Shown here piece by piece: positions 26,401-39,753 of a stretch of DNA of 64,000 nucleotides. The DNA is from Moringa oleifera (taxonomy: Eukaryota; Streptophyta; Magnoliopsida; Brassicales; Moringaceae), in the NCBI GenBank assembly GCA_021397835.1, contig JAJFZO010000747.1, positions 1,118,501-1,182,500 on the forward strand, in the 5' to 3' direction. Below the pieces are notes generated by a model. The model ran no database searches. It worked only from the letters and a program-made list of their open reading frames with translations, and had not been told where the DNA came from. Both the position numbers and the translations under genes were made by a program. Numbering within the stretch: the stretch's first letter is position 1; each line of letters starts with the position of its first letter.

Positions 26401-29400
26401 ATCTCTTTCAGGGAGCTGCAGTCGATTTTTAGGTGAACTGCTCTCCTATAAACTTACCGTTGCAATTCTTGTGTTTTGATTGAACATCATGTATTTATAA
26501 ACAATTGTGGTTCTATTTTATCGTTAAATCTTTTTGCCTTTTGTTAATTTTCAAACAAGGCTAATTTTTAGAAAACTGATGTTTGGAAGACCCCCCCAAA
26601 AAAAAGAAAAAAAAAAAAAGAATGTTTCCCATTATGCAAAGGAAAAAACAAAAGTTGAGAGTTGCAAATGTACAGTGCAAATATTGCTTGTGTCCTCTTT
26701 TTTTCTTTTATTTGGCAATGCCTTTTTGTTTTTGTTTTTGCTGGAAGATCAACTTTTGATGTTCTATGATGTACTGCTTATGCAAGCTACTCTTCTTCTG
26801 AATTCAATCCCTACAGGCTATCTACTATCTCGAAAAGGGGGAATCTGTTTTTGTGGCAGCTCACACATCTGCTGGGAAGACAGTTGTTGCAGAATATGCA
26901 TTTGCTTTGGCAACGAAAGTATTATTATTTTCCATTGTGTAGAAAATTTATGTAATATACCACATTAGTTAAGACATTATTGGCATTTTCTTTCTGTCCT
27001 CTGGTAAATTCATAGATGGCCAAGGTTGTAATATTTTTAAATTTAAAACTAATCCCATGCTAAATTCTTTCATGCAGCACTGTACCAGGGCTGTGTATAC
27101 TGCTCCCATTAAGACTATTAGCAACCAAAAATACAGAGATTTTTGTGGAAAGTTTGATGTAGGTCTTCTCACTGGTGATGTTAGCTTGAAGCCAGAGGCT
27201 TCTTGTCTCATCATGACCACTGAAATATTGAGGTCAATGCTTTACCGGGGTGCTGATATTATACGTGATATTGAATGGGTAAAAGAGCTCATAATATCAT
27301 TTTTTTTTTTCAGCAGCAACTTCCTTTCTATTTTATATAGTTTTCTTTGCCTTATTATGAGCACTAATTATGTGTTTTTTTACTGTTGTACATACATCAA
27401 TAGGTTATATTTGATGAAGTACACTATGTCAATGATGTTGAAAGAGGTGTAGTTTGGGAGGAAGTTATCATTATGCTTCCAAGGCATATAAATTTTGTCC
27501 TCCTTTCTGCCACGGTATTGCTTCCTTTACATATGCTGATACATTCCTATGAAAAGCAGTTGTTGGGTTTAAACCGCTTTTAATAATTTCATCTTGGCTT
27601 TTTGTAACCTAAGTTTTTTTTTTTTTTATATCATTCTAGGCTGTGCCTGTTAGATAGTTTCATGTAGAAAAGCTCAGTGTAGGTTCATATGTTTTTTTGT
27701 CTACAAGCAAGCAAAGGGGTCTGTAGTTTGGAAACTACATATCCTATTAACTTATTTTGGTGATGAATTACAAATAGCAAACATTTGGATGTCGATGTCT
27801 TATACTTAATGGTTGACCTGTGTAATTATATAAATTTGAGCTGGCTTATACCAATGGTAACTGAGATGCACCATGTTTATGAGGCTGTCTTGAATTCTGG
27901 TGTATCATTAATTGTTTGTTAAAAAACTGCAGAGAAATGCAAATTTCACCTTTCATTATGTCTTACTGGACTTATGTTAGTTCTGGAAATTAATGGTGGA
28001 GATGGAAGCACTTATTTATGTTAATCTGGTTAACTTGATCTTATGAGACTGGATTCTGATAAAAAGATTTAAAAAAAAAAAAAAAACAAAACTGGATTCT
28101 GAGCAAGTGAAGGTTGAGAACGGAAAATTCTTGTTGCTTGAGATCTACATGATGCCACTGTTTTTAAAAGCACAGGGAACAACAATTACAGTGTATCCTA
28201 GCGGAACTTAGCTGTTTATTTGCTACATATATATGTGTTACATGTCTTGTGTCATTGTTCTTTGTTAAAGTTGTCCTCTACTCTTTTTGCAGCCTGAACA
28301 TGGCTGGTAGACTAAAGTGAAATGTTTGTTCTTATTTGCAGGTGCCAAACACAGTTGAATTTGCTGACTGGATAGGCCGAACAAAGCAAAAACAAATACG
28401 TGTTACTGGGTAAGTGATACCTGAATTTGGATTCCTGTATTCTTGGTTGCTTGAGAGTTTTAAGGCTCGTTAGTTTATTTCTTACCATTGGATGAAGATT
28501 TTATTAATTGTTTATCGACTTACTTACACGTTAGTTTTCTTTTTCTGGGTGTGTTTCCTTTATCAGGACTACAAAAAGACCAGTCCCCCTGGAGCACTGC
28601 TTATTTTATTCTGGAGAACTTTACAAAGTGTGTGAAAGTGAAAATTTTCTTCCTGAAGGACTGAAAGCTGCTAAAGAGGCACACAAGAAAAAGAATACAA
28701 GATCTGTTGGTGGAATTGGAACACGTCCTGGATCTTCAGCAGCTCATAATGGGCTTCGGGTTCAGAAACGTGAAACTCCTAATCGTGGCAAGCAAAACAA
28801 GTATTCTGCTTCATCAAATTTGGGGAACTTCTCTGGAACCGGTTGGGGATATCAAAACAATGGTGGGAGCCAGAACAATTGGGGGTCACGGAGATCAGAA
28901 GCTTCAATTTGGTTGTTACTTATTAACAACCTCTCTAAGAAGTCACTATTACCTGTATGTTAGATCTATCTCTTTTAGAAATAAACTTATTTTCTTCTGG
29001 TAATACTTTGCAATTATGTGTTCTTGAAGAAGTTGAAGTGGTAGATAGATAACTCTGGGATTGTAGATGTTGGGTTTTGCCTGATATCTGTTTTAGCAGC
29101 TCTGTTATCCATGGTTCTCCCTTCTGCGGATTATGTTGACTCTTTATGTGTTGACTTGCTTGGTTAGGTGGTCATATTCTGTTTCTCAAAGAACCGTTGC
29201 GATAAATCAGCTGATAATTTGTCTGGGATTGACCTCACTAGTAGTTCTGAGAAAAGTGAAATTCGCATATTTTGTGATAAAGCATTTTCGAGGCTGAAGG
29301 GATCTGATCGGAATTTACCTCAGGTTTGATTGCTTGCATAATTTTCTCTTTTGTTTTTGTTTTCTTTTTGTATGTATATAGACCTGCATATCAAGACATA

Positions 29401-29863
29401 CAGACTGATTTGGTGTGCTGTACAGGTTGTCCGAGTTCAAAGCCTTCTTCGCAGGGGAATTGGTGTTCATCATGCAGGGCTGCTTCCAATTGTTAAGGAA
29501 GTTGTTGAAATGCTTTTCTGTCGTGGCGTGGTTAAGGTAAAGTTGCGTTCTTCCACCTTTGTATTGTGTTCCAATGATGTAATTTTTTGAGATGATGCAT
29601 ATATATTGTGGTATCAGTGCAGATAGTATATTTTAGATGTATTTCATTATTCTTGTTTGGCTTGCATTTGGATTATTTTGGTCACTCTGGGAGCTATAAT
29701 TTCTTGACGGGTGCTCATTTCTGTTCATTTATAGGTACTATTTTCAACTGAGACATTTGCAATGGGTGTTAATGCTCCAGCAAGAACGGTTAGTCTTTAT
29801 TCTCCAGTGTTGCTGAAGTTGGGAACACATTTACTTGCTGTACTTCATGATACTGTGTGTATA

Positions 29864-29895
<32 letters not shown>

Positions 29896-32800
29896 GTGAT
29901 CAGAGATATTGAGCAGATTTGTCAGTTCTTTTCTTATATACTTCTGAGGCTAATACTTGAAATTAGTTTATAATTGTTCTTGATCTTTAACGCATGGTTT
30001 ATCACCTTTCTTTTGATCAACTGGTTATAGCTCTAGGAAAATGGTCCTCTTGCAGCAAGAATTGTTGGTCTTAGATTAATCAAACGGTTGCTTCCAGGAT
30101 TATTTTTCTGCTAACCACTGATCAACATAAGGACTTTACCCCTTTTTATTGTCTGATAGGACTGCTAATCTCTTGGTGTTGTCAGCATTCACAGTAAGGC
30201 TGGTATTAGGTTGTTGTATCAGTGTGATGGTTTGTCTATGGCTCCATGCCTTTTCTGGTCCTTCCTTCTTTCTAATTTTAAGAAATAGTCTCTCGTCTGT
30301 GCTTTAGATTTAGTGTTGTTTGTAACAAGCATGTGGCTGTCTTTGAACTATTTTTTCATGTGAAAGTTAAAATCATGAAAAACGTTATATTTGCTTTATG
30401 ACAAGTCAGTATACATCACTAATAGAATTAATAATGTTATGGAAAGGCATCTTGTATAAGTAATATTCTTTTCTGCATAACTTCACGTCAGTTGTAACAG
30501 GACATTTTTTTTTTATCTTATTTTTATTTTCTTTGAGACTTTGCACAGGTTGTTTTTGATACGTTAAGGAAGTTTGATGGTAAGGAGTTCAGACAATTAC
30601 TTTCCGGTGAATACACTCAAATGGCAGGGCGGGCAGGTAGAAGAGGACTTGATAAAATTGGTACCATTATTGTCATGTGTCGTGATGAAATTCCAGAAGA
30701 GGGGGATTTAAAGCGTGTAATGGTTGGAAGTGCAACTAGGCTTGAATCTCAATTCCGACTAACTTACATGATGATCCTGCATCTTCTGCGTGTTGAAGAG
30801 TTGAAGGTATTCCAAGTTTTAGGTTTTGAAGTGTATTTGTGGGAAACAATTTGTTTCATATGTCAATTTTAGAAATTCGTGGACTTTTCCGGTGCTGGAA
30901 TGGCAAACTTTTCTGATGTTGTGGCTAAGATACAAAAGTAACATGCAGATGCATACATGTGTTACATGAAAAGTAATTCATCCAGGATCCAGTAATTGAT
31001 ATAAGATTTCAGTTTGCAGTGTGCAGTGAACAATAGTTTAATAATATTCTGTTCAGTGCATTCAGCTTTTTTCTTTAAGAGAAAAAGAAAGCAGAAACAT
31101 TCTCAACAAATGAATCTCCTCCTGTAGGACTTCTTGACCGGAGCATTGGGAGCCTGTTACTTTGATTTTCTTAAACGAAGGAGAAACTATGCATGAAATC
31201 TGTAAATATAGTTACTGTGAATTCTTAGCCTATTCTGCATAATCTTCCCATGTATTTCTCAAAATGGTAGGCCTTCCTGAGTCTGGTTCAGGTACAGTTT
31301 AAGTTTAATGGTTTTACATTGCTGCTGTTTGCATTGTAGCATCTATCTTTTGTGGTATTTTACCAATGCATGCCAAAAGCTTATATCTTTTGTCCCCTAT
31401 CACATCTGATTCCTTCTAAAAAGATAAATCTGAGGTTAGAAATTTTTTTCAAGCATTTTTCATTGTTTTGTTATTTCACCAGTTTTACGTATGAGTCTAT
31501 AAATGTGTAGGTAGAGGACATGTTGAAAAGAAGTTTTGCTGAATTTCATGCTCAGAAGAAGCTCCCAGAAAAGGAACAACTCCTGATGCGAAAGCTTGCA
31601 CAACCAACCAAAACAATTGAGTATGTCAATGGCAGAATCTTGATCCTTTTAAGATTCGTTATGGGAAACCATTGCCAAATTATTCCATTAAACAAAAAGA
31701 AAAGAAATTATTGTCAGATCAAGATATGATTGTTGCTGCAATTTCTGCATGGTTTCTTTTCCTTCTTTTCTTTAGTCTTGAGATTGATCCCTTGTTGGGC
31801 TTCTTAGTTTTAACCACCTTATACTTGTGAGAGAGTGAAACTTCTTGTAGTTATTGGAAACTACCATTTATAGTGTTATATTGGTATGGTCCTTAAATTG
31901 TGGCTGTTTGCATCTAGATGTATTAAAGGTGAACCAGCAATCGAGGAATACTACGAGATGTATTCAGAAGCTGAGAAACATAACGACCAGATATCAGAAG
32001 CGGTCATGCAGTCTCCTCTTGCCCCACAATTTCTTATACCTGGAAGAGTGGTAGTTGTGAAATCGAAGTCGGTGAGTTCTTGTACATTGTTGTTATATGT
32101 ATTCTTTTATGTTTTAACTATCAATATCACTAATACTCTTGTTTATTTATTTATGTTTTCATTTTTTCCATCTGATTGCAATCAACCGTTCTCTTCTGAA
32201 ACTTTAGTAATGTACTGCTAACCTCAAACTCTAGTGATGTATCTGTATCGGTGCTAAATTTATTTTGTTAATAATTAACAGGCTCAGGATCACTTACTAG
32301 GAGTTGTTGTGAAAGGACCTTCTGCTAGTAACAAACAGTACATTGTTTTGGTGCTGAAACCTGATTTGCCATCAATGACGCAAACTCCTGTGGGTAGGGA
32401 TAACAAAAGTTCTAATTTCCCACAAGGTTACTTCATGGTACCAAAATCAAAGCGAACTTTTGAAGATGAATATTATTCCTCAGTTGCTCCTCGTAAAGGG
32501 TCGGGTGTCATCAACATAGATTTACCATACCATGGTACTGCTGCTGGGGTGAGTTATGAGGTTAGAGGAATTGATAATAGAGAATTCTTATGCATGTGCA
32601 ATAGCAAGATAAAGATTGACCAAGTTCGGCTACTTGAGAACGGTAGCAGTGCTGCTTTCTCTCAGACAGTTCAACAGCTACTGGATCTGAAATCTGATGG
32701 AAACAAGTACCCTCCAGCCTTAGATCCCTTGGAAGGTATGCCCATCCCTCAATGAACATATATCTGAATGTTTAGGTTGGAGAACGGAACTGCATAAATT

Positions 32801-34354
32801 AATGCATTGTTTCTGGCTGGATATAAACTATTCAGCAAATTAATTTTGTAAGATCTGATGGAAGCTTCTATTCTGGGTTGTGGGATCAGGTTTATGTATG
32901 TCTTGCTGTCATCCTAGTTTGGATTTTAGGAGGGATAAACTACAATAACATCTAGGATTAGCTTTACTCCTTTTGTTTGCTCAAATTTTCCAGGCCTTAT
33001 ACTGGGATGAATGTTAGTACCTGATATATTCTGATGGATAATTTCTCAAAGAAATTTTTCTATGATAGAGTTGCTTAGATGTGGCTTTCCTCATTAGATG
33101 AGTGACCTGTATCTTCTTGATTCTGTTTCAGATCTGAAGTTGAAAGACATTAATCTTGTGGAAACATACTACAAATGGACCAGCCTGTTGCAAAAGATGT
33201 CAATGAACAAGTGCCATGGGTGTATAAAATTAGAAGAGCACCTTAAATTAGCAAAAGAGAATTTGAGGCACAAAGAGGAAGTTAATGCTCTCAGGTTTCA
33301 AATGTCTGACGAAGCTCTCCAGCAGATGCCAGAATTTCAGGGCCGGGTATGTCCCTGTGACGACCATATTTCTTGGTTGTCTGCTTTACATATTCTTATT
33401 ATCTTGGAACATCTGCTGAACAGTTATAGTCCTTTTCCAGATAGATGTTCTGAAGGAGACTGGATGCATAGATGCTGACCTTGTAGTCCAGCTGAAAGGT
33501 CGTGTTGCTTGTGAGATGAATTCTGGGGAGGAACTAATATGCACGGAGTGTTTATTCGAGAATCAACTTGATGATTTGGAACCAGAAGAAGCAGTGGCAC
33601 TAATGTCAGCCTTTGTATTTCAGCAAAGGAACACTTCTGAACCTTCTCTTACTCCCAAATTGTCCAAGGCCACTAAGAGGTTATCTTCTTTCTTCTAGTT
33701 CTGCCTCCGTCGTTCTGCTCATTCATCATAGTTTCATGGGTGTTTTTTATTACATACTTTGAGCTTAAGCTTTGTGCTGTCTCAATTCTGAACACTTACG
33801 TCTGTACCCTGTCTGATTTCTTAGTATGTCAGATTTTCATCATTTTTCTTGTTGTCTTTCTTCTCCCCTCCCCCCTCTTCCCTGCCAACTTCTTTTTGGT
33901 TCTCATTCTAATCCAACATGCTTATTTGCTACAGATTATACGATACAGCAATAAGACTGGGGGAGCTTCAAACCCATTTCAAGTTACCAATAAACCCGGA
34001 AGAGTATGCAAAAGAGAATCTTAAATTTGGTCTCGTGGAAGTAGTGTACGAGTGGGCAAAGGTTTGCCTCTTCCACAGCACAGAACCAAACTTTAACACA
34101 TTCCCATCTTTCTGTTTCTTTACGTCTTCTTCTTTGGGCAGGGAACTGCATTTGCAGACATCTGCGAACTCACAGACGTTCCAGAAGGCCTCATTGTCCG
34201 GACCATCGTCAGGTTAGACGAAACATGTCGTGAATTCAAGAATGCAGCCGCTATCATGGGCAATTCTGCACTCTACAAGAAAATGGAATCGGCTTCCAAT
34301 GCCATAAAGCGCGATATTGTCTTTGCAGCTAGCTTGTACATCACTGGAGTCTAG
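23470..34354 (+). CDS. SKI2: SKI2-type DExH-box RNA helicase (superkiller complex)
   Basis: Helicase of the cytoplasmic SKI complex that feeds mRNA to the exosome for 3'-5' decay. Twenty-three exons: 23470-23604, 24265-24519, 24730-24990, 25117-25185, 25310-25388, 25835-26010, 26116-26223, 26817-26918, 27078-27278, 27404-27514, 28342-28409, 28567-28954, 29168-29323, 29426-29536, 29735-29788, 30549-30806, 31511-31620, 31918-32071, 32282-32735, 33132-33346, 33441-33679, 33935-34061, 34142-34354. All phases close, giving 1347 aa, the size I recall for the Arabidopsis protein. Motifs: AAHTSAGKT (~375-383), DEVH (~466-469), LLSAT (~495-499), [19 protein letters not shown] (~782-791). The insertion/arch region (~515-620) is Gly/Asn/Lys-rich, and the C-terminal DSHCT-type domain ends ASLYITGV. 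No defect seen. Confidence 0.97.
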
Positions 34355-35212
34355 CGATGTCTCAGGCTTCATTCTTATCCAGTCCTGGAAGTATGCAAGC
34401 TGGGGATTTGTAATACAAAGCCTCGTTCCTGGAAACTCTTCTTCCGGGCAGCTGTCTCTGTACATTATTCTCCCAGCTCTGTATGTCTGTACATTTTTCC
34501 TGAATTTATTTTCGTCATGTCACACAGTTGAAGATGATTATATAGATCAATAACTTGTAAATTATACTTCATTTCCAATTCCGAAATCTCAAAAATTACA
34601 GCATCTAAGGATCTTCTTGTTGGTTAATTTTGTGCACCTGGTTAAGCTTATTTGTGATCATATAATTTGTGATCATATAATTTAGATAATGGGTGGGTTT
34701 TTGAAATTCACTCAAGTACCAGGAAAATATTTTCTTTTTTTTAAATAATAAATTTCCAAACATAGCAACTTCGAAATATGCATACTGCATCAGTAGCAGC
34801 GGATAGACTATGTGCAGTTGCCATGTGTCAAGAAGAAGGCATGTCAAAGCACATGGACCCACAATTTTCAGGGGGATTGTGAAACCCACAAAACGGCGTT
34901 GTTTCTGGTGGACCCCAGCGAATCAGTGATTGCCATGCATGCGGTTGCAAGTTATAAAAGTATAGCCACCGCAGAGGAACATACCTCCAGAAGTTGTTAG
35001 AAGCAGTTTTCGTTTTCTTTATAATAAATGGTTTTGTTGTTCTCATTTTTTATTTGCATGAAGCCTGTCTCCTCCGCGTCACACAGTCTGTTCTGTTCTT
35101 CTGTTTCCCGCTCATAAATATAAGAGGCGCATTTGACATCTTCTTGTTCGCTTTCTTGTTTGCCTAAAATTTTTCTTTGATCTTCTCCATTCTGTCTCTC
35201 AATATCTCTGTC
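34355..35212. other. SKI2 3' UTR and promoter of the left LUFS gene
   Basis: The first ~200 bp fit a 3' UTR. A 15-bp direct repeat (gtgatcatataattt) occurs twice at 34656-34685. From about 34880 the sequence is the left end of the 8.9 kb duplicated segment. TATA-like sites occur at 34953-34960 (tataaaag, conserved in the other copy at 43890) and near 35114 (ataaatataag, not conserved in the other copy). Confidence 0.55.
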
Positions 35213-38200
35213 ATGGATGATTGGGATGCTCAGCTCATGTGAGTTCTTTTTTCTTCATCTTCATGCCTCTTGTCCCCTCCCTCCCCTCCTTTCTCTCTCT
35301 CTCTCTTCTTTTCTTCTTCTTTTTTAACTGATTTTCTCGCTTCTTTTTTATGCGTTATTGATGTTTTGATTTTCTTTCTTTTTAAAATGCAGGTTCAACA
35401 AGTATCTGTATGATTATCTTAAGAAAAAGAACATGCACAGAATCGCAGAGCGTTTCAGGGTAGAAGCTGAGCTTCCATCTGATCTTGATTTAGGTAACCT
35501 TTTTGTTTAGTTCTGGTTGTTATTTCGCTTTCTTGGGTGAGGTAATAAAATTTTTTTAAATTTTCAAGGCTTAAAAGATGATCTTTTCAGTCTCCTACTA
35601 AAGACGCTTAAAATTGGTTCTCTCCCCAGATGAGGCATGACCGTCTTGTTATTTAGAATGCATGCATTTGGAGTTCTATTTCAATTTTTCATTGTTAAAT
35701 CGACATTCTTTTCAATGATTGGGGATTATAGTTTCTTGCCCATTTTCTATAGTTTTAGCTTTCAAGAATTTGATATCATTTCTTTGTATTATCTTGAGGT
35801 TTTATCTGCGTTCTTGTTCTTCTAATTTTATATCTTCTTGGTTGGAAGACTTCTAAGTTTCCTTTTCTTATTTGATTATTTTGATTGAACTGTTGTCATA
35901 GCTGATTGTTATTGCTTGAGTTTAGTCTTGGTGTAATATAATGATTAATAAATTTTATTTTTGTTGTGATTCTGCAGGTTCTACATTTTTTATGATCATC
36001 CCTAATTGTTTCTTGCTTTTAGAGTAAAATTAATAAACTTGAATCTTCTTGGATTGTGAAATTTCATTGTCTGATCTGGTTTACTTGATTAATCTAAGGA
36101 CATCTCACTTTATTGTGGCTGCTTATGATAAAGCCATACTTTTCTTTTTGTTTTTTTGATGAAAGGATCTTTTCATTATTTGATTGCGATATTTAACATA
36201 GATTTTTTTCTCCTCAGAAGTAGACATCCCAGATGGTTTCCTGCATGAGTGGTGGTTAATATTCTATGATGTGTTTAAGACATGGCAACAGCCCCATCCG
36301 GATAATCTAGAGCCAGCTCCCTCTCGTATGAAGGATCAGTCTTTAAAGTATTATCTACAACAAGCCCTTCATATTGACGTAGAGCCGGCTCCCTTTTCTA
36401 TGACAGATCAATCTTTAAAGTGTGATCGACAACAACCCCTTCATGTTGATCCACAGCCAGCTCCTTCTGTTATGACACATCAATCTTTAGAGTGTCATCT
36501 ACAACAATCCCTTCATCTAGAGCCAACTCCCTCTTGTATGAAGGATCAGTCTTTAGAGAATAAACCCCTTGATCTTAGGCAAAAGAAAACTCCCTATATT
36601 TTGAGGAAACTAGCGCGTTGTGTCCAAAATCCAGAGGTTTCAAGCCGGCTTCAATCGAGTGTGAACTCAAAAGCACCGTCACCTCTCAGCACTGATTCTG
36701 GTACTTCCCATGACATCCTTCATTAGCAATTAGTTGTAGATGGATGTTACAGATAGTGTAGGATTGCTTAAAATTTATGCCAGTAGCCAGTTTCTGGACC
36801 TACCAATCATGAAGGATTTTCATGTGCCACACTGGAACAGTTCATTTGAAGAAAATTTCTTTGTATTGCAAGCTATAACAATCTGGGAATTGTTATAATT
36901 TCATGGTATATTGATTTTGATATAGTCAATCTCTAGGTAATTTAATTTGAGATTAGGACACAGTATGATACTGGTATCCTGTTACCAAAATCTGGATGCT
37001 GGTGTTATGATACTAGATTTTGACTAACAGAGTTACTGTATGGTCGGCATGATTTTGAGGAATATAGAACTTCATCTCTTGGATGATAGCTATCTGCTCG
37101 TCTAGCTCATTTTTAGATATCTTTCTGAGTTTTTTCATCGTCATCTACCTGCTTTTCTGAGTGCTAATGTCTATATTTGCAGGGTTGAGGTCGATGGATA
37201 ATCCAATAAGGTCACTGATGCAGCCTGTAACAGTGAGTATCATCTTTGGGTTCTATGTTTCCAAAACTTCATTTCTTCAGAAATTTACTCCGATTCTTCT
37301 CATGGTACTGAAAGCTCAGCTGCAAAATTTTCCATCATCTTCAAATCAACAAGAGCTATCGACAGCTCCATTAGTTGTAAACTCACCTGCAAGTGGTTCT
37401 GCTCAAGCAACATCTGGAACAGCTAACATGTAAGTGCCGTCTAAATTCAGTTGTTTTTTGAAATATTTGTTTATATCTGTGCATATCCTGTCTAAACAAA
37501 ATAGATTTAAGTTTCCATGCTGATAGACTTTGATGTTACTGTAAACTGATTAGTTGATGTTCATGTAATATACAATGAGATGACCAAATGCCGCCAGCAT
37601 TAGGTAACCATACAACAAACTCAAAGTGACAAAAGATTGTCACAAGGAATGCAGGGAAAAATAACATCTGTGAAAATGTGACGAATTTTCATTTATTGTA
37701 CATTTGTGACTGGGTGTACTGTTATTTGTTGTCTCCCATCACTAATCCCACTGACTTCCTTGCCATAAACCAAGCAAGTGGGGAAAGGAAATTTGATATA
37801 TATATATATATACACACGTTTATCATCCAAAGGGTTATTGATTCTAAATGTAATAGAATCAAATGTTAAGATTGATTTCTAAGTAATTTAATCGAATGAT
37901 AAGATTGATTTTTGCATAAAATGAAACTCAATAATTCCCAAAAATGAAACTCAAAAAACAAATTTTCATGATATTTTGATTGTATTACTTTTTTTTCCCC
38001 TTAAAATGTACCATTAATTTCAAATCTGCATTTAGTCAACATGAACTTGAGTTGTCTTAAGTTAGGGCCCTTCGCACCTAACCTTCGAAATTGTGTAGTC
38101 CCTAGGATGACCAGTGGTTCCTTCCTGCAACTCCCTTGGATTTACTGGTGTTCTTTCTCTAGCTTTTGATATCTATGTTATGTACTATTTCTTCCCTCCT

Positions 38201-39466
38201 CAGATAGAGGATTACTAGAAGTTCAAGTTATATGGTTTTACTTTCTTTTATGAAACAGAGTGGAAGGAGCCTGAAGACAGCTAAAATAAATCCTTTACTG
38301 GTTACAGATGATAGCAACCAATCGTCTACACAAGGTACTTGAGATGCCGCATTAGGTATTCTAATTATTAGATCTCAGAAGATGCCACTTTATTCAGTAG
38401 TACATTAATATTTTATATGATTAATATGGTTATTTAGCCTGTAACAACTAGCATTTCTTTAGACAATATACTTTTAAGTCTAATTGGTGAAGATGTCCCA
38501 TGTGGGGACTTTGAAGAAGAAAATGTTGATTGCAATCTATTCAACAAACGAAGTCCCTTAAATATTTACTATGATGATGAAATCATAATTTCAATAGAAC
38601 TTTGTATCACCTATTCACAACATGAATCATTTTTGTGATGTTGAAAAAGGTTTAGTGCAAGAAGAGTTTTTCGCACCAATAATAAATGTTATAGTGCTTG
38701 GTCTTTTTGCTAGATTGATGCTAAATACTAAATAATATTTTCAAGATTACCTTATGGCATTCAGATTTTAGTTTTCCAATTCTGTTGAGGTTTAATTGTG
38801 GAACTTTTCCTTGCAGTCCATCAGATGCTGGAATCCGATAAAGGGGTAAGGATGAGTATTTCATTGTACTAGAGCGGCCTGGAGTGGACTTGACCAATAT
38901 GGAAAGCTTTGTTTTTACATGTCTTAGGATTACCTTTGTGTATCTCTTTTTTGTTTGTTTGTTTGTTTTCTTTTCCTTTTCTTTTGGTTAGTGCAAAGTT
39001 GTGGAATGAGTTTCTGTTCAACTGTTTTTCATCACTGTTTCAAAGGATATAACCTACGTTGACATTAGGTTATTCAAAATGCTGAAATTCTTGAAACTCA
39101 ATTAAACAAATAGTTTGCTTTTCATTGAGCTTGAACCTGCTTACCTTTTAAATGTAAGATCTATTGTCTCTATTAAATTTTTTCTACTGTGTTCATTTCT
39201 TCCTCATTGTTTCAAAGGATATGGCCTTCATTATTCAAAATGCTGATTTTCTGACATCTTAATTAAGCAAATGCTTGATGCTTTAAATATTACTTTGAAA
39301 TTATAACTCTGTAAATCTCAAAGAATTCATTTGGCAAATCCCACTAGTTTTTTTAAAATTTTTTTTACTCCCCAAATCTGCCACAAATAGCCTAATCTTG
39401 TCATAAGCGATACACGTTGATCCTATTTATGAATCTATGCAGGCACACGAACTGTTAGAGGGATGA
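35213..39466 (+). CDS. LisH/LUFS-domain protein, LEUNIG N-terminus-like (left copy)
   Basis: Exon 1 35213-35238, exon 2 35393-35493, exon 3 from 36218. If exon 3 is terminal it stops at 36726 (211 aa). If the gtactt donor at 36701 is used, exons 37183-37232, 37320-37429, 38261-38334, 38817-38845 and 39443-39466 follow with perfect phase and give 298 aa ending AHELLEG. The first 65 aa hold a LisH motif (FNKYLYDYLKKKNMHRIAERF) and the LUFS signature IPDGFLHEWWLIFYDVF, as in the corepressors LEUNIG/SEUSS-binding family. The Gln-rich and WD40 regions are absent. In their place are about four copies of a 24-residue repeat, EPAPS-M-DQSLEYHLQQ-LHVDP-like (~78-165). LisH/LUFS parts dimerise and bind SEUSS-type adaptors, so it could compete with LEUNIG; that is inference. 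Exon 5 and later are weakly constrained by homology. Confidence 0.65.
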
Positions 39467-39753
39467 AATGGTACGAGCAAAGGTTTCAAATGTTTGTTGG
39501 CTATTCCTCATTCGTCATGTAATGCATGTTAGTGTAGTTTTGATGTTAAGATAACCTACTAGATTATTGAAAAACCAATTTGAAACCATACCTTGAAAAT
39601 AATTCTTAATGTGCTTGTTTATTTTTTTTTTTTTTCAAAATGAGTTCAACAGAATCAACATAATTCAAGGGAATGTTAAATAAATAAATACATATATATA
39701 TATATATATATATATTTGGTGCTTGGGGTGGAGGTAATTCAATGAATTGGTCT
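38461..39753 (+). repeat. Nested tandem duplication, unit 1 (1,293 bp)
   Basis: Unit starts agacaatatacttttaag and ends gaattggtct. It contains exons 7 and 8 of the left LUFS gene. A (TA)n tract near 39690-39716 is present here but is replaced by a pyrimidine tract in unit 2. Confidence 0.9.
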
